NCBI GenBank assembly: GCA_046727855.1
Contig: JBKPDL010000110.1
Location: 1 to 54,855 of the forward strand
Source: DASPWV01 sp046727855
GTDB taxonomy: Bacteria; Acidobacteriota; Vicinamibacteria; Vicinamibacterales; UBA2999
Length of the DNA stretch: 54,855 nucleotides
Reading direction: 5' to 3'
Part shown: piece after piece, positions 35,318 through 42,095 of the stretch
Layout of the letters: each line of letters starts with the position of its first letter
How positions within the stretch are numbered: the stretch's first letter is position 1
The notes under the pieces: generated by a model
What the model saw: the letters and a program-made list of their open reading frames with translations, nothing else
Told to the model about the DNA's origin: nothing
The model's database searches: none
Made by a program: the position numbers and the translations under genes

Positions 35318-36384
35318 CAGTGTTGTGTTCCGGCGCGCTCGGCGCGAATCGGGTTGCGGAGTGTGCCGATCCCTTCAATGGTGCACACGGACGTGTCACC
35401 GTCCTTGAAATAAATCGGTGTCGCGCGCGCGGTGCCGACACCGGCCGGGCTGCCCATCGCGAGGACGTCGCCGGGATGCAGGGTGAGTATGCGCGACGCG
35501 AATTCCACCATCTCGAAAATTGTGTGCGTCATGCGATCGGTGTTCGAATCCTGCATCACCTTGTCGTTGAGCGTGAACTTGACCGCGAGCGTCTGCGGGT
35601 TCGACACGAACTGCCGCGGCACGATGAACGGTCCGAGCGGCGCAAACGTGTCGTGGCTCTTGCCAATCAGCCAGTCCGATCCATGCCGTCCGTCGGCGCG
35701 GCCGCCGCGATCCGACACATCGTTCTCGAGGGTGTAGCCAAAGATATAGTCGGCCGCCTGGCTGGCGCGGATATTCTTTGCCGTCTTCCCGATGACGACG
35801 GCAAGCTCGCACTCCCAATCGATCTGCGTGCGGCCGGCCGGCAGGATGATCGGATCGCCGTTGCCGGTGATCGCGGCCGGCATCTTGGGAAAGAAATACG
35901 GGTTCTGCCGTGGGTCGCCAGGCTTGCGCTCCCACATGCCCGGAATTCCCTGCTGCACTTTGGGATCCACGGCGTTCGACGGCGTAAACGCTCCGCCGCG
36001 CGCCATCTCGTTGGCGTGCTCCTGGTAATTCACCGCCGCGTTAAGCATCGACATCGGGTTGGTGATCGGCGGAAGCGTTTTGAGCTCGGACACTTTGAAC
36101 GATCCTGCCGGCGCCTGCTTGGCGGCGCTTGCCGCGATGCCCGCGACTTTCGCCGAAAGCGACGCGTCCCAGCGCGTGATCAGCTCCTTCAAATCGCGCG
36201 CGCCGAGGCTCGACAAGTCGACGGCGAGCGAATCTCGCAGGACGAGACCGACGAAGTCGCGGCTGCCCTGGCGAAACATTCCCAGTTTGTAAGGCTCGGT
36301 CGCGGCTTGCGCGAAGATGCCGGCGCTGGCGGCGACGACGAGCGCGGCAGCGATGCCGCAGGTCAAGGTGGCGAATCTCTTCAT
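35317..36384 (-). CDS. Fumarylacetoacetate-hydrolase-family protein with a signal peptide
   Basis: This is a 355-aa FAH-superfamily protein. The C-terminal domain (about 100-350) has the acidic metal-binding residues: IDWECELAVVIGK near 198, FGYTLENDVSDR near 225, then SHDTFAPLGPFIV and GDVLAMGSPAGVG. The family includes fumarylacetoacetate hydrolase, acylpyruvases and oxaloacetate decarboxylases that break C-C bonds in 2,4-dioxo acids. Unusually, the N-terminus is a Sec-type signal (residues 1-26, FATLTCGIAAALVVAASAGI, then FAQA), so the enzyme should act in the periplasm. It is coupled to the small membrane protein downstream. The substrate is unknown. Confidence 0.88.
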   Translation of the reverse strand: MKRFATLTCGIAAALVVAASAGIFAQAATEPYKLGMFRQGSRDFVGLVLRDSLAVDLSSLGARDLKELITRWDASLSAKVAGIAASAAKQAPAGSFKVSELKTLPPITNPMSMLNAAVNYQEHANEMARGGAFTPSNAVDPKVQQGIPGMWERKPGDPRQNPYFFPKMPAAITGNGDPIILPAGRTQIDWECELAVVIGKTAKNIRASQAADYIFGYTLENDVSDRGGRADGRHGSDWLIGKSHDTFAPLGPFIVPRQFVSNPQTLAVKFTLNDKVMQDSNTDRMTHTIFEMVEFASRILTLHPGDVLAMGSPAGVGTARATPIYFKDGDTSVCTIEGIGTLRNPIRAERAGTQH

Positions 36385-36479
36385 CTCATCCTCCGCGAAC
36401 GAAGCATCATACTAACGAACGAAGAACGAAGAACCGAGAACGACGGACCAAGCGCGACCCAACTCATGGGAGCGCTGAG

Positions 36480-36650
36480 GTAAGAACGAAGAACCGGTAA
36501 CGACGAACTAGCCAAGGGCTCTGCCCTTGGTATCCCGTTGGTTAAGCCCTTGGCTAGTTCTTATTACTCTTGGCGCGCTCCGCGCGCCTAGCCCGTTATG
36601 CGGGCGAACAACGGGTACAACATTCTTTTTTGAGGCCGCATAACGGGCTA
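36480..36650. repeat. Mosaic repeat: CCAAGGGC, GGCGCGC and GTTATGCGG elements
   Basis: The 281-bp divergent gap between the FAH and C-N hydrolase genes holds CTAGCCAAGGGCTCTGCCCTTGG, AAGCCCTTGGCTAGTT, GGCGCGCTCCGCGCGCC at 36572-36588, and a 15-bp perfect inverted repeat, TAGCCCGTTATGCGG at 36589-36603 with its complement at 36636-36650. These are the elements of the 10389-10585 spacer in a different order. The inverted repeat ends 15 bp before the hydrolase ATG. Confidence 0.8.
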
Positions 36651-36665
36651 ACCACGGAAATCTTC

Positions 36666-37562
36666 ATGAGAATCGCGTTAATCCAGCAGCACGCGACGAG
36701 AGACAAGGCCGCCAATGTGGCGCATGGGCTGGCGAATCTCGAGGTCGCGGCGCGTGGCGGCGCCGAGCTCGCCTGCTTCGCCGAGCTCGCGTTCGAATGG
36801 TTCCATCCGCAGCGCCCGGCCGCTGGGGACGTACGCGGTCTGGCTGAGCCGCTCGATGGGCCCACGGTGACGGCGTTTCAGCGCAAAGCACGCGAGTTGA
36901 ACATCGTTGCGGCGATCAACTTGTTCGAGCGGGACGACGATCGTACCTACGACAGCTCGCCGGTGATCGATGCGGACGGATCACTGCTGGGCGTGACGCG
37001 CATGATTCACATCACCGATTACGCCTGCTTTCATGAGCAGGGCTATTACGCGCCCGGCGACAAGGGCGCGCCGGTGTACCAAACGCGTGTCGGCAAGGTC
37101 GGCGTCGCGATCTGCTACGACCGGCATTTTCCGGAATACATGCGCGCGCTTGCGATCGACGGCGCGGAGCTGGTGGTGGTGCCGCAAGCGGGCGCCGTCG
37201 GCGAGTGGCCGGAAGGGTTGTACGAGGGAGAAATGCGCGTGGCTGCGTTCCAGAACGGCTACTACGTGGCGTTGTGCAACAGGGTGGGGCGCGAAGATTG
37301 CCTGGATTTCGCCGGTGAATCGTTCGTGTGCGCGCCCGACGGCACGGTGATCGCGCGTGCCGGGCAGGGACGCGACGAGATTTTGTACGCGGATATCGAT
37401 CGTGAAGCGATTGCCCGCTCGCATGCGCGCGAGTTGTTTTTACGGCATCGGCGGCCGGAGCTGTACGCGGATTGGGTTGGACGCAGTTGGAACGCAGATA
37501 GAAGGGACGCAGATAAAACAGATAAAACGCAGATGAACGCAGATAAAGCGGGCCGCAGATGA
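36666..37562 (+). CDS. Carbon-nitrogen hydrolase (nitrilase superfamily; beta-ureidopropionase/N-carbamoylputrescine-amidase-like)
   Basis: This 298-aa protein starts at the ATG at 36666. The nitrilase-fold triad is Glu-Lys-Cys. The Glu is in CFAELAFEWF (about residue 42) and the Cys in VGVAICYDRHFPEY. At the usual lysine (YRKxHIP in amidases) the protein has TRMIHIT, so the catalytic Lys position is Met. The overall match (EQGYYAPGD, GEWPEG) is to beta-ureidopropionase and N-carbamoyl-amine amidases. It could therefore provide the N-carbamoyl-beta-alanine step missing from the 31-6949 cluster, if active. The last 25 residues or so, after YADWVGRSW, are encoded by ACGCAGAT repeats, and the stop TGA lies inside a repeat unit. 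Confidence 0.85.
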   Translation: MRIALIQQHATRDKAANVAHGLANLEVAARGGAELACFAELAFEWFHPQRPAAGDVRGLAEPLDGPTVTAFQRKARELNIVAAINLFERDDDRTYDSSPVIDADGSLLGVTRMIHITDYACFHEQGYYAPGDKGAPVYQTRVGKVGVAICYDRHFPEYMRALAIDGAELVVVPQAGAVGEWPEGLYEGEMRVAAFQNGYYVALCNRVGREDCLDFAGESFVCAPDGTVIARAGQGRDEILYADIDREAIARSHARELFLRHRRPELYADWVGRSWNADRRDADKTDKTQMNADKAGRR

Positions 37563-37795
37563 CGCAGATAGAACGCAGATAAAAACGCAGATAAAAACGC
37601 AGATAAAGCGGGACGCAGATGAAGGCAGATGAAACACAGATTAAAGGCAAGTGCGTTTGGGTCGGCCGACTTCGCGGTTGAGGCGCTAAGCGTTTCCTTG
37701 TTGAATCGTACCCGTTAGATGGTCAAGATCCTTTCCGAATCTGCGTCCATCTGCGTCATCTGCGTCTCTCGTTATCTGCGGCCATCTGCGGGGCG
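37484..37795. repeat. ACGCAGAT/ATCTGCGT repeat island 2
   Basis: The left arm (about 37484-37635) is many ACGCAGATAAA-type units. A unique core of about 100 bp follows. The right arm (about 37733-37795) is ATCTGCGTCATCTGCG units in the opposite sense. The arms enter the coding ends of both convergent neighbours: the C-N hydrolase on the left and the propeller remnant on the right. The arm-core-arm layout matches 17846-18352, but the core sequence differs. Confidence 0.85.
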
Positions 37796-38305
37796 GACAG
37801 GTCGAACAGCACGATGTCCGATTTTTCGCGTGTCCGGTCGAAAATGATTTCGCGGCGGTCAAGAGAGATATCGAAATCGCCGATGGCGAGCCCGCGACGA
37901 AGTCTCGTGAGTTGCCGCTCGTGACCGGTCGTGAGATCGACTGACCAGAAATCTTTATACGAGAGGTCGCCTTTCATGATGACCAGCGTGTTGTCATCTA
38001 AGAAGGCCAGTCGCCTGGCGCCGCGGGTGAGAATCAGGTTCGGCATAGGACGCGGCGCACCATCCGCGCTCACCGCTTTGACGGAGAACGTCGTGCCGAC
38101 ATCGGCGCCCGAATAGACAAGAAACTGTCCGCTCGGAGCCCAGGTCGCGTCGGTCGAGTACTCGTTCACCAAGGACGCCGGGGTTCCGCCGTCAACTGGA
38201 ATCTTGAACAGTCGCGGCTCGCCGTCGCGATTAGCGGATACCGCCACCCACCGCCCATCGGGAGACCATGCCGGAGCGCCGCGGACGGGATTCGTGGTTG
38301 CGGCC
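37756..38305 (-). pseudogene. C-terminal remnant of a TolB/PD40 beta-propeller protein
   Basis: The minus-strand frame encodes PD40/WD40-like blades: GAPAWSPDGRWVAVSANRDGEPRLF, DATWAPSGQFLVYSG and FDISLDRREIIFDRTREKSDIVLFDLS. Such propellers form the C-terminal half of many acidobacterial secreted proteins and protein kinases. The upstream part is missing: before the first blade the frame becomes antisense to a TonB-receptor fragment. The final residues (APQMAADNERRR) and the stop are supplied by the repeat island. Confidence 0.7.
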
Positions 38306-38626
38306 AACGTGCAACACTTCAGCGGCAAGCCATGGGCGGCCACGACGCTGATCAAACTTGACCAGGGCGACCAGCGCATCCTGCTCGAGCCTCGCGGCTC
38401 GCGTCGGCTGTCGTCGCAAACCCTCGTCGATGTGCGCCTGTCGAGGGCAATGTCGTTCGGCGCTACGCGTATCGACCTCCTCGTCGACGTCCTGAATCTA
38501 TTGAATGACGCCGCCGAAGAGCGCCTCGCCACCGACGATCTCTACAGCTCGAACTTCGCCCGGCCGACTGCGTTCGTTGATCCACGGCGCGCGATGTTTG
38601 GGGTGCGAGTCAACTTTGGCCGTTAA
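38288..38626 (+). pseudogene. C-terminal barrel remnant of a TonB-dependent receptor
   Basis: The plus-strand frame from 38288 reads FVVAANVQHFSGKPWA, then a run of outer-membrane beta strands (LVDVRLSRAMSFGATRIDLLVDVLNLLND) and ends FGVRVNFGR. This is the final barrel portion of a TonB-dependent receptor. About 110 residues remain, with no signal peptide, plug or start. It is joined head-to-head with the propeller remnant at about 38288-38305. Its stop overlaps the end of the convergent Rieske gene by 17 bp. Confidence 0.72.
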
Positions 38627-39722
38627 CGCGCCTGGCCACGAACTGATCGAACTCCCACAGCTGCAGCTCGCGCGCCGAATACGGGCCGGGCACGTAGCCG
38701 CGCGAGCTGATCCCTTGATACGAGCGTTCTGAGATTGCCCAGTCTTCGCGGTTTGTCCGATCCCAGAACTCGATCGCATCGTCGGCGACGAAGCCAGGCC
38801 GCGCGATCTCGTCGGGATGGAAGTGCCACTCGCTCACAAGCTGCGTTTCGCCCGGGGATTTCGGCCAGATGGTCACCGTGAGCATGTAGTCGGGCTGCAG
38901 CGTGAGCAGCAAGTTCGGATAGATCGCGTAGTAGTGGACCTGCGCGCGATCGTCGCCGCTCAGGCCGGGAAGAATCTGCCGGCGGCGTTTGCCGTCCACG
39001 CTCAACGTCTCGACGCCGTTTTTGAGTCGCATGGCGCCGCCGCAATACGTCTCGGTAGACGGCACATTGGCGGCGCCGAGGTAGTGATGCATCTGGTTGA
39101 GCATCGGGTGGATCACGGGACAGTGCAGGCATTCGTTGTAGTTCTGCACGATCAACTTCCAGTTCGCGCGCACGTCGTAAACCGTGCGGCGGATCATGCG
39201 CAGCTCGCCCATGCGCCACGGCGCGAAACGCGCTGGCAACTCTCCAAGTTGGTCGCGGAGCGGCGGCGGTGAGTCTGCGAGATTGAAGAAGACATGTCCA
39301 TCCCACACGTCGCAGTTGACACGGCGCAGAGGATACTCGTCGCGCGCAAATCCCTCGACTTCGTCCATCAATGGCGCGCCGATGAGCCTGCCGTTGAGAT
39401 CGTAGGTCCAGGCGTGATACGGACACTGAATGCTGCCCGGAAACGTTCCGCGCTCCGCGTCGCACAACCGCGTGCCGCGGTGGCGGCAGACGTTGTGAAA
39501 AGCGCGGACGCCGCCGCGACCGTCGCCGACGATGAGCACGCTCGCCTGCGCGATGTCGCGTCGGATGAAGGCGCCGCGATTGGCCAGCTCCTCGTCGCGG
39601 CCCACGGCGATCCACATAGCGGCGAAGATGCGATCCATCTCCGCGGCGAACCATGCCGGGTCGGTGTACGCCGTTCGGCTGGCCGTTGTCCGCGCCATCT
39701 GTTCCATGGCCGTTTTCATCAT
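38610..39722 (-). CDS. Rieske [2Fe-2S] non-heme iron oxygenase, alpha subunit
   Basis: This is a 370-aa Rieske oxygenase. The 2Fe-2S ligands are Cys 79/His 81 (CRH) and Cys 100/His 103 (CPYH). The mononuclear iron site lies in NECLHCPVIHP, with His 200, His 205 and bridging Glu 197; the third ligand is probably the Asp in FWDRTNRED. Sequence and length fit the glycine-betaine/choline/carnitine monooxygenase branch rather than classical aromatic dioxygenases. The enzyme would need a ferredoxin reductase partner, and none is adjacent. With an amino acid permease divergent from it and a GcvT-like protein nearby, a quaternary-amine demethylation role is a reasonable inference. Confidence 0.9.
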   Translation of the reverse strand: MMKTAMEQMARTTASRTAYTDPAWFAAEMDRIFAAMWIAVGRDEELANRGAFIRRDIAQASVLIVGDGRGGVRAFHNVCRHRGTRLCDAERGTFPGSIQCPYHAWTYDLNGRLIGAPLMDEVEGFARDEYPLRRVNCDVWDGHVFFNLADSPPPLRDQLGELPARFAPWRMGELRMIRRTVYDVRANWKLIVQNYNECLHCPVIHPMLNQMHHYLGAANVPSTETYCGGAMRLKNGVETLSVDGKRRRQILPGLSGDDRAQVHYYAIYPNLLLTLQPDYMLTVTIWPKSPGETQLVSEWHFHPDEIARPGFVADDAIEFWDRTNREDWAISERSYQGISSRGYVPGPYSARELQLWEFDQFVARRVNGQS

Positions 39723-39874
39723 ACGGCGAGCCGGGAATTCATTGCTTGCGTGACTTCGGGGCAGCGTTCGGCTTGGAGCGATCAGCTCTCACCGGGAGAA
39801 AGAAGCTGAAAGCTGAACGCCGAGCGGCGAAAGCGTTCACCGACACGAGTGAAGGGGAGTGTAAGATCACGCGC

Positions 39875-41179
39875 TTGGGCGAACCGTCTCTCCGTCGCGA
39901 ACTTGGCCGCTGGGACCTGACGGCCATCGGCGTCAACCAGGTAATCGGCAGCGCGATCTTTCTCCTGCCGTCAGACGTCGCTCGCCACATCGGGCCCTGG
40001 GGACCGCTGGCTTTTCTCGTCGTTGGTCTCGCCTCGTTGTTCATCGCGCTCTGTTTTGCCGAACTGGGCAGCCGCTTCGATCGCACAGGTGGACCGTATT
40101 TACCGGCGCGCGCCGCCTATGGCCGCTTCATCGGCTTCGAGGTCGGCTGGATGATGTGGTTCACCCGCGTTGCGAGTCAGGCATCAGTGAGCAACGGATT
40201 GGTGCTGGCGCTTGCGTTCTACTGGCCGGCGCTCGCGACCGGTGGGCGCCGGCCGCTGTTCATCACGGTGGTGACGTTGATTCTCACGCTCATTAACGTG
40301 CGCGGCATCAAGCAATCATCGTGGGTGGTCAACGTCCTCACGGTCGGCAAGCTCGCGCCGCTCTTACTCTTCATCGTCGTCGGCATCTGGTACGTCGACC
40401 CGTCACATTTTTCAGCCATGCCGGACGTAACGATCGGGCAAGTCGGCGCGGCGGCGTTGCTGTTGATCTTTGCGTACGGCGGGTACGAGGTCACGGGCGT
40501 GCCGGCGGGTGAATCCTCCAACCCGCGACGCGACGTGCCGTTTGCGTTTGTGATGACGATACTCACGGTCGCGGTGGTGATGACACTGACGTCGGTTGTC
40601 GCGACAGGCGTGTTGCCCGACGTCGCGGCTACTCGGCAGCCTCTCGCAGACGGCGCGGCGGTCTTCATGGGCGCGCTCGGCGCCTTGATCATGAGCGCCG
40701 GCTCGGCGATTTCGATGACCGGCAACAACATGGGTCAGGTGTTGACCGGGTCGCGCACGCTCTTCGCGCTGGCAGAAAACGGCGATTTGCCGCGCTGGTT
40801 CGCGCGAGTGCATCCGCGTTTCGCCACGCCATCGAACGCGATTCTGTTTACGGCGGCCGTGGCATTGACGCTCGCTGTGACAGGATCGTTCGTGCAGCTT
40901 GCCGCAGTGAGCGCTGTTGCGCGCCTCGTGATGTACCTCGCAGTGACCACGGCGACGCTGGTGTTGCGCCGGCGGCCGCCGAGCGAGGAGATGCGCCCGG
41001 CGGAGTTTACGATTCCGTTTGGGCCAGTGGTGCCGGTGGTTGCCACCGTGGTCGCGCTGAGCATTCTGGCCGGAGCGACCCAACAGCAGTTGCTGGCTGG
41101 CGCGACGGCGCTTGCGGCAGGTGCGGTGTTGTTTGCGATTGCGCGACTCGGGCGCACCGAACAGGTTGCTGAAAACTGA
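39875..41179 (+). CDS. APC-family amino acid permease
   Basis: This is a transporter of about 434 aa with roughly 12 hydrophobic segments. It begins with the APC signature: LGRWDLTAIGVNQVIGSAIFLLP, then the helix 3 region FAELGSRFDRTGGPYLPARAAYG, later GNNMGQVLTGSRTLFALAENGDLP. The start is uncertain. I chose the TTG at 39875, about 7 codons before the conserved region, because no in-frame ATG lies close and upstream sequence to 39653 is antisense to the Rieske promoter region and unlike the family. The substrate is unknown; its divergent partner is the Rieske oxygenase. Confidence 0.85.
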   Translation: MGEPSLRRELGRWDLTAIGVNQVIGSAIFLLPSDVARHIGPWGPLAFLVVGLASLFIALCFAELGSRFDRTGGPYLPARAAYGRFIGFEVGWMMWFTRVASQASVSNGLVLALAFYWPALATGGRRPLFITVVTLILTLINVRGIKQSSWVVNVLTVGKLAPLLLFIVVGIWYVDPSHFSAMPDVTIGQVGAAALLLIFAYGGYEVTGVPAGESSNPRRDVPFAFVMTILTVAVVMTLTSVVATGVLPDVAATRQPLADGAAVFMGALGALIMSAGSAISMTGNNMGQVLTGSRTLFALAENGDLPRWFARVHPRFATPSNAILFTAAVALTLAVTGSFVQLAAVSAVARLVMYLAVTTATLVLRRRPPSEEMRPAEFTIPFGPVVPVVATVVALSILAGATQQQLLAGATALAAGAVLFAIARLGRTEQVAEN

Positions 41180-41302
41180 CAACCTGCACGAAGAACAAAG
41201 AATGAAGAACGTCGGAATCTGGCCAGTTTTGATCGAGCTCTTGGTTCCTGGTTCCGGCCGGCTCTTTTCAGCGGCCTGCCTAAACGTGCGCGGCTAGGGG
41301 CG

Positions 41303-41320
41303 GCGGACCTTTAGGTCCGC
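41303..41320. repeat. REP-like palindrome GCGGACCTTTAGGTCCGC
   Basis: This copy contains the stop codon (TAA, 41311-41313 on the minus strand) and the last Arg-Thr codons of the DUF2461 gene. Confidence 0.88.
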
Positions 41321-42030
41321 TTAGGCCCGCGATCCTCGTCGAGAATATGGGGCCTCTTCTCTGGCCGCTGCATCGCGAGAATCGGCTCGTTCAGGAACCT
41401 GACGAGCGGTGCCAGCTGACGGAACGTCGCCAGCAACTGGCGATAAAAGTCGGATCGCGCGGCGAAGGAGGCCGGCTCCTCGCGAAAGCCGAGAAACTGC
41501 TTGTACTGCAGATAGTGCGCCGCGGGATGATCTTTGGCGAACCCGCGCGGCACGCGTGTCATGCGATCGCCGCGCAATCCGCCGAGCCGCTTCATAGCCG
41601 CCGAGTTGACGATTCTATCGAGCTGACGGTGATGCACTGCGATGTGCTCGCGCAGCGCCTGGAGCTGCGATGTCTCCGGCGCGTAGAGCCCACCTCCGAT
41701 CCATACCCATTGCGGGGCAACTTCGAAGTAGAGGCTGGCGCCGTTCATTCGTCCGAGCGTGCGATATGGAAACACCGCAGCGACGTTGGTTTTGAGCGGC
41801 GTCTTGTCCTCGCTGAAGCGTGTGTCGCGCCATTGCCGGAAGATCGAGACCTTCGGATCCGCCTGGAACTCGGGCGCGAACTTCGGGAAGTCGGCGGCGA
41901 GACGGTCCACGATTGAAAGCATGGGGCCGCGCACGTACGTTTCGTACTGAACCTTGTTTTCGTGGAACCAGGCGCGATTGTTGTTGCGTTTGAGCGAGCG
42001 GAGGAACGAGAGCGTCTTCGCAGTAAACAC
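41311..42030 (-). CDS. DUF2461 family protein
   Basis: This 239-aa protein matches the DUF2461 (TIGR02453) family: TLSFLRSLKRNNNRAWFHENK at the start, ADPKVSIFRQWRDTRFSEDKTPLKTN near residue 58, GRMNGASLYFEVAP and WIGGGLYAP in the middle. The function of the family is unknown. I chose the GTG at 42030, with GGAG about 9 nt upstream; a longer frame to 42093 runs into the divergent promoter. The last residues RT and the TAA are formed by a GCGGACC palindrome. Confidence 0.87.
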   Translation of the reverse strand: MFTAKTLSFLRSLKRNNNRAWFHENKVQYETYVRGPMLSIVDRLAADFPKFAPEFQADPKVSIFRQWRDTRFSEDKTPLKTNVAAVFPYRTLGRMNGASLYFEVAPQWVWIGGGLYAPETSQLQALREHIAVHHRQLDRIVNSAAMKRLGGLRGDRMTRVPRGFAKDHPAAHYLQYKQFLGFREEPASFAARSDFYRQLLATFRQLAPLVRFLNEPILAMQRPEKRPHILDEDRGPKRT

Positions 42031-42081
42031 GGCGGAACTTCTCCGGAAACCATGGAGCCGTGATCCTATACCAGCGTCGCG

Positions 42082-42087
42082 TATCAT
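42082..42087 (+). promoter_or_regulatory. Candidate -10 box TATCAT before the sulfatase-TPR gene
   Basis: TATCAT (5 of 6 consensus) ends 8 nt before the ATG at 42096, and no ribosome-binding site lies between. This would give a leaderless or nearly leaderless transcript. Confidence 0.3.
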
Positions 42088-42095
42088 CAGCAAAC

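Noticed and set aside
37484..37795. Small proteins in the repeat island reading ICVHLRFICVFICV or similar
   Set aside because: These frames are translations of the ATCTGCGT repeat in shifted phases and have no family resemblance, ribosome-binding site or conservation of length.
38204..38287. N-terminal 28 codons of the TonB-fragment frame as a real gene start
   Set aside because: This part is antisense to the propeller remnant and has no signal peptide. The receptor similarity begins at about 38288.
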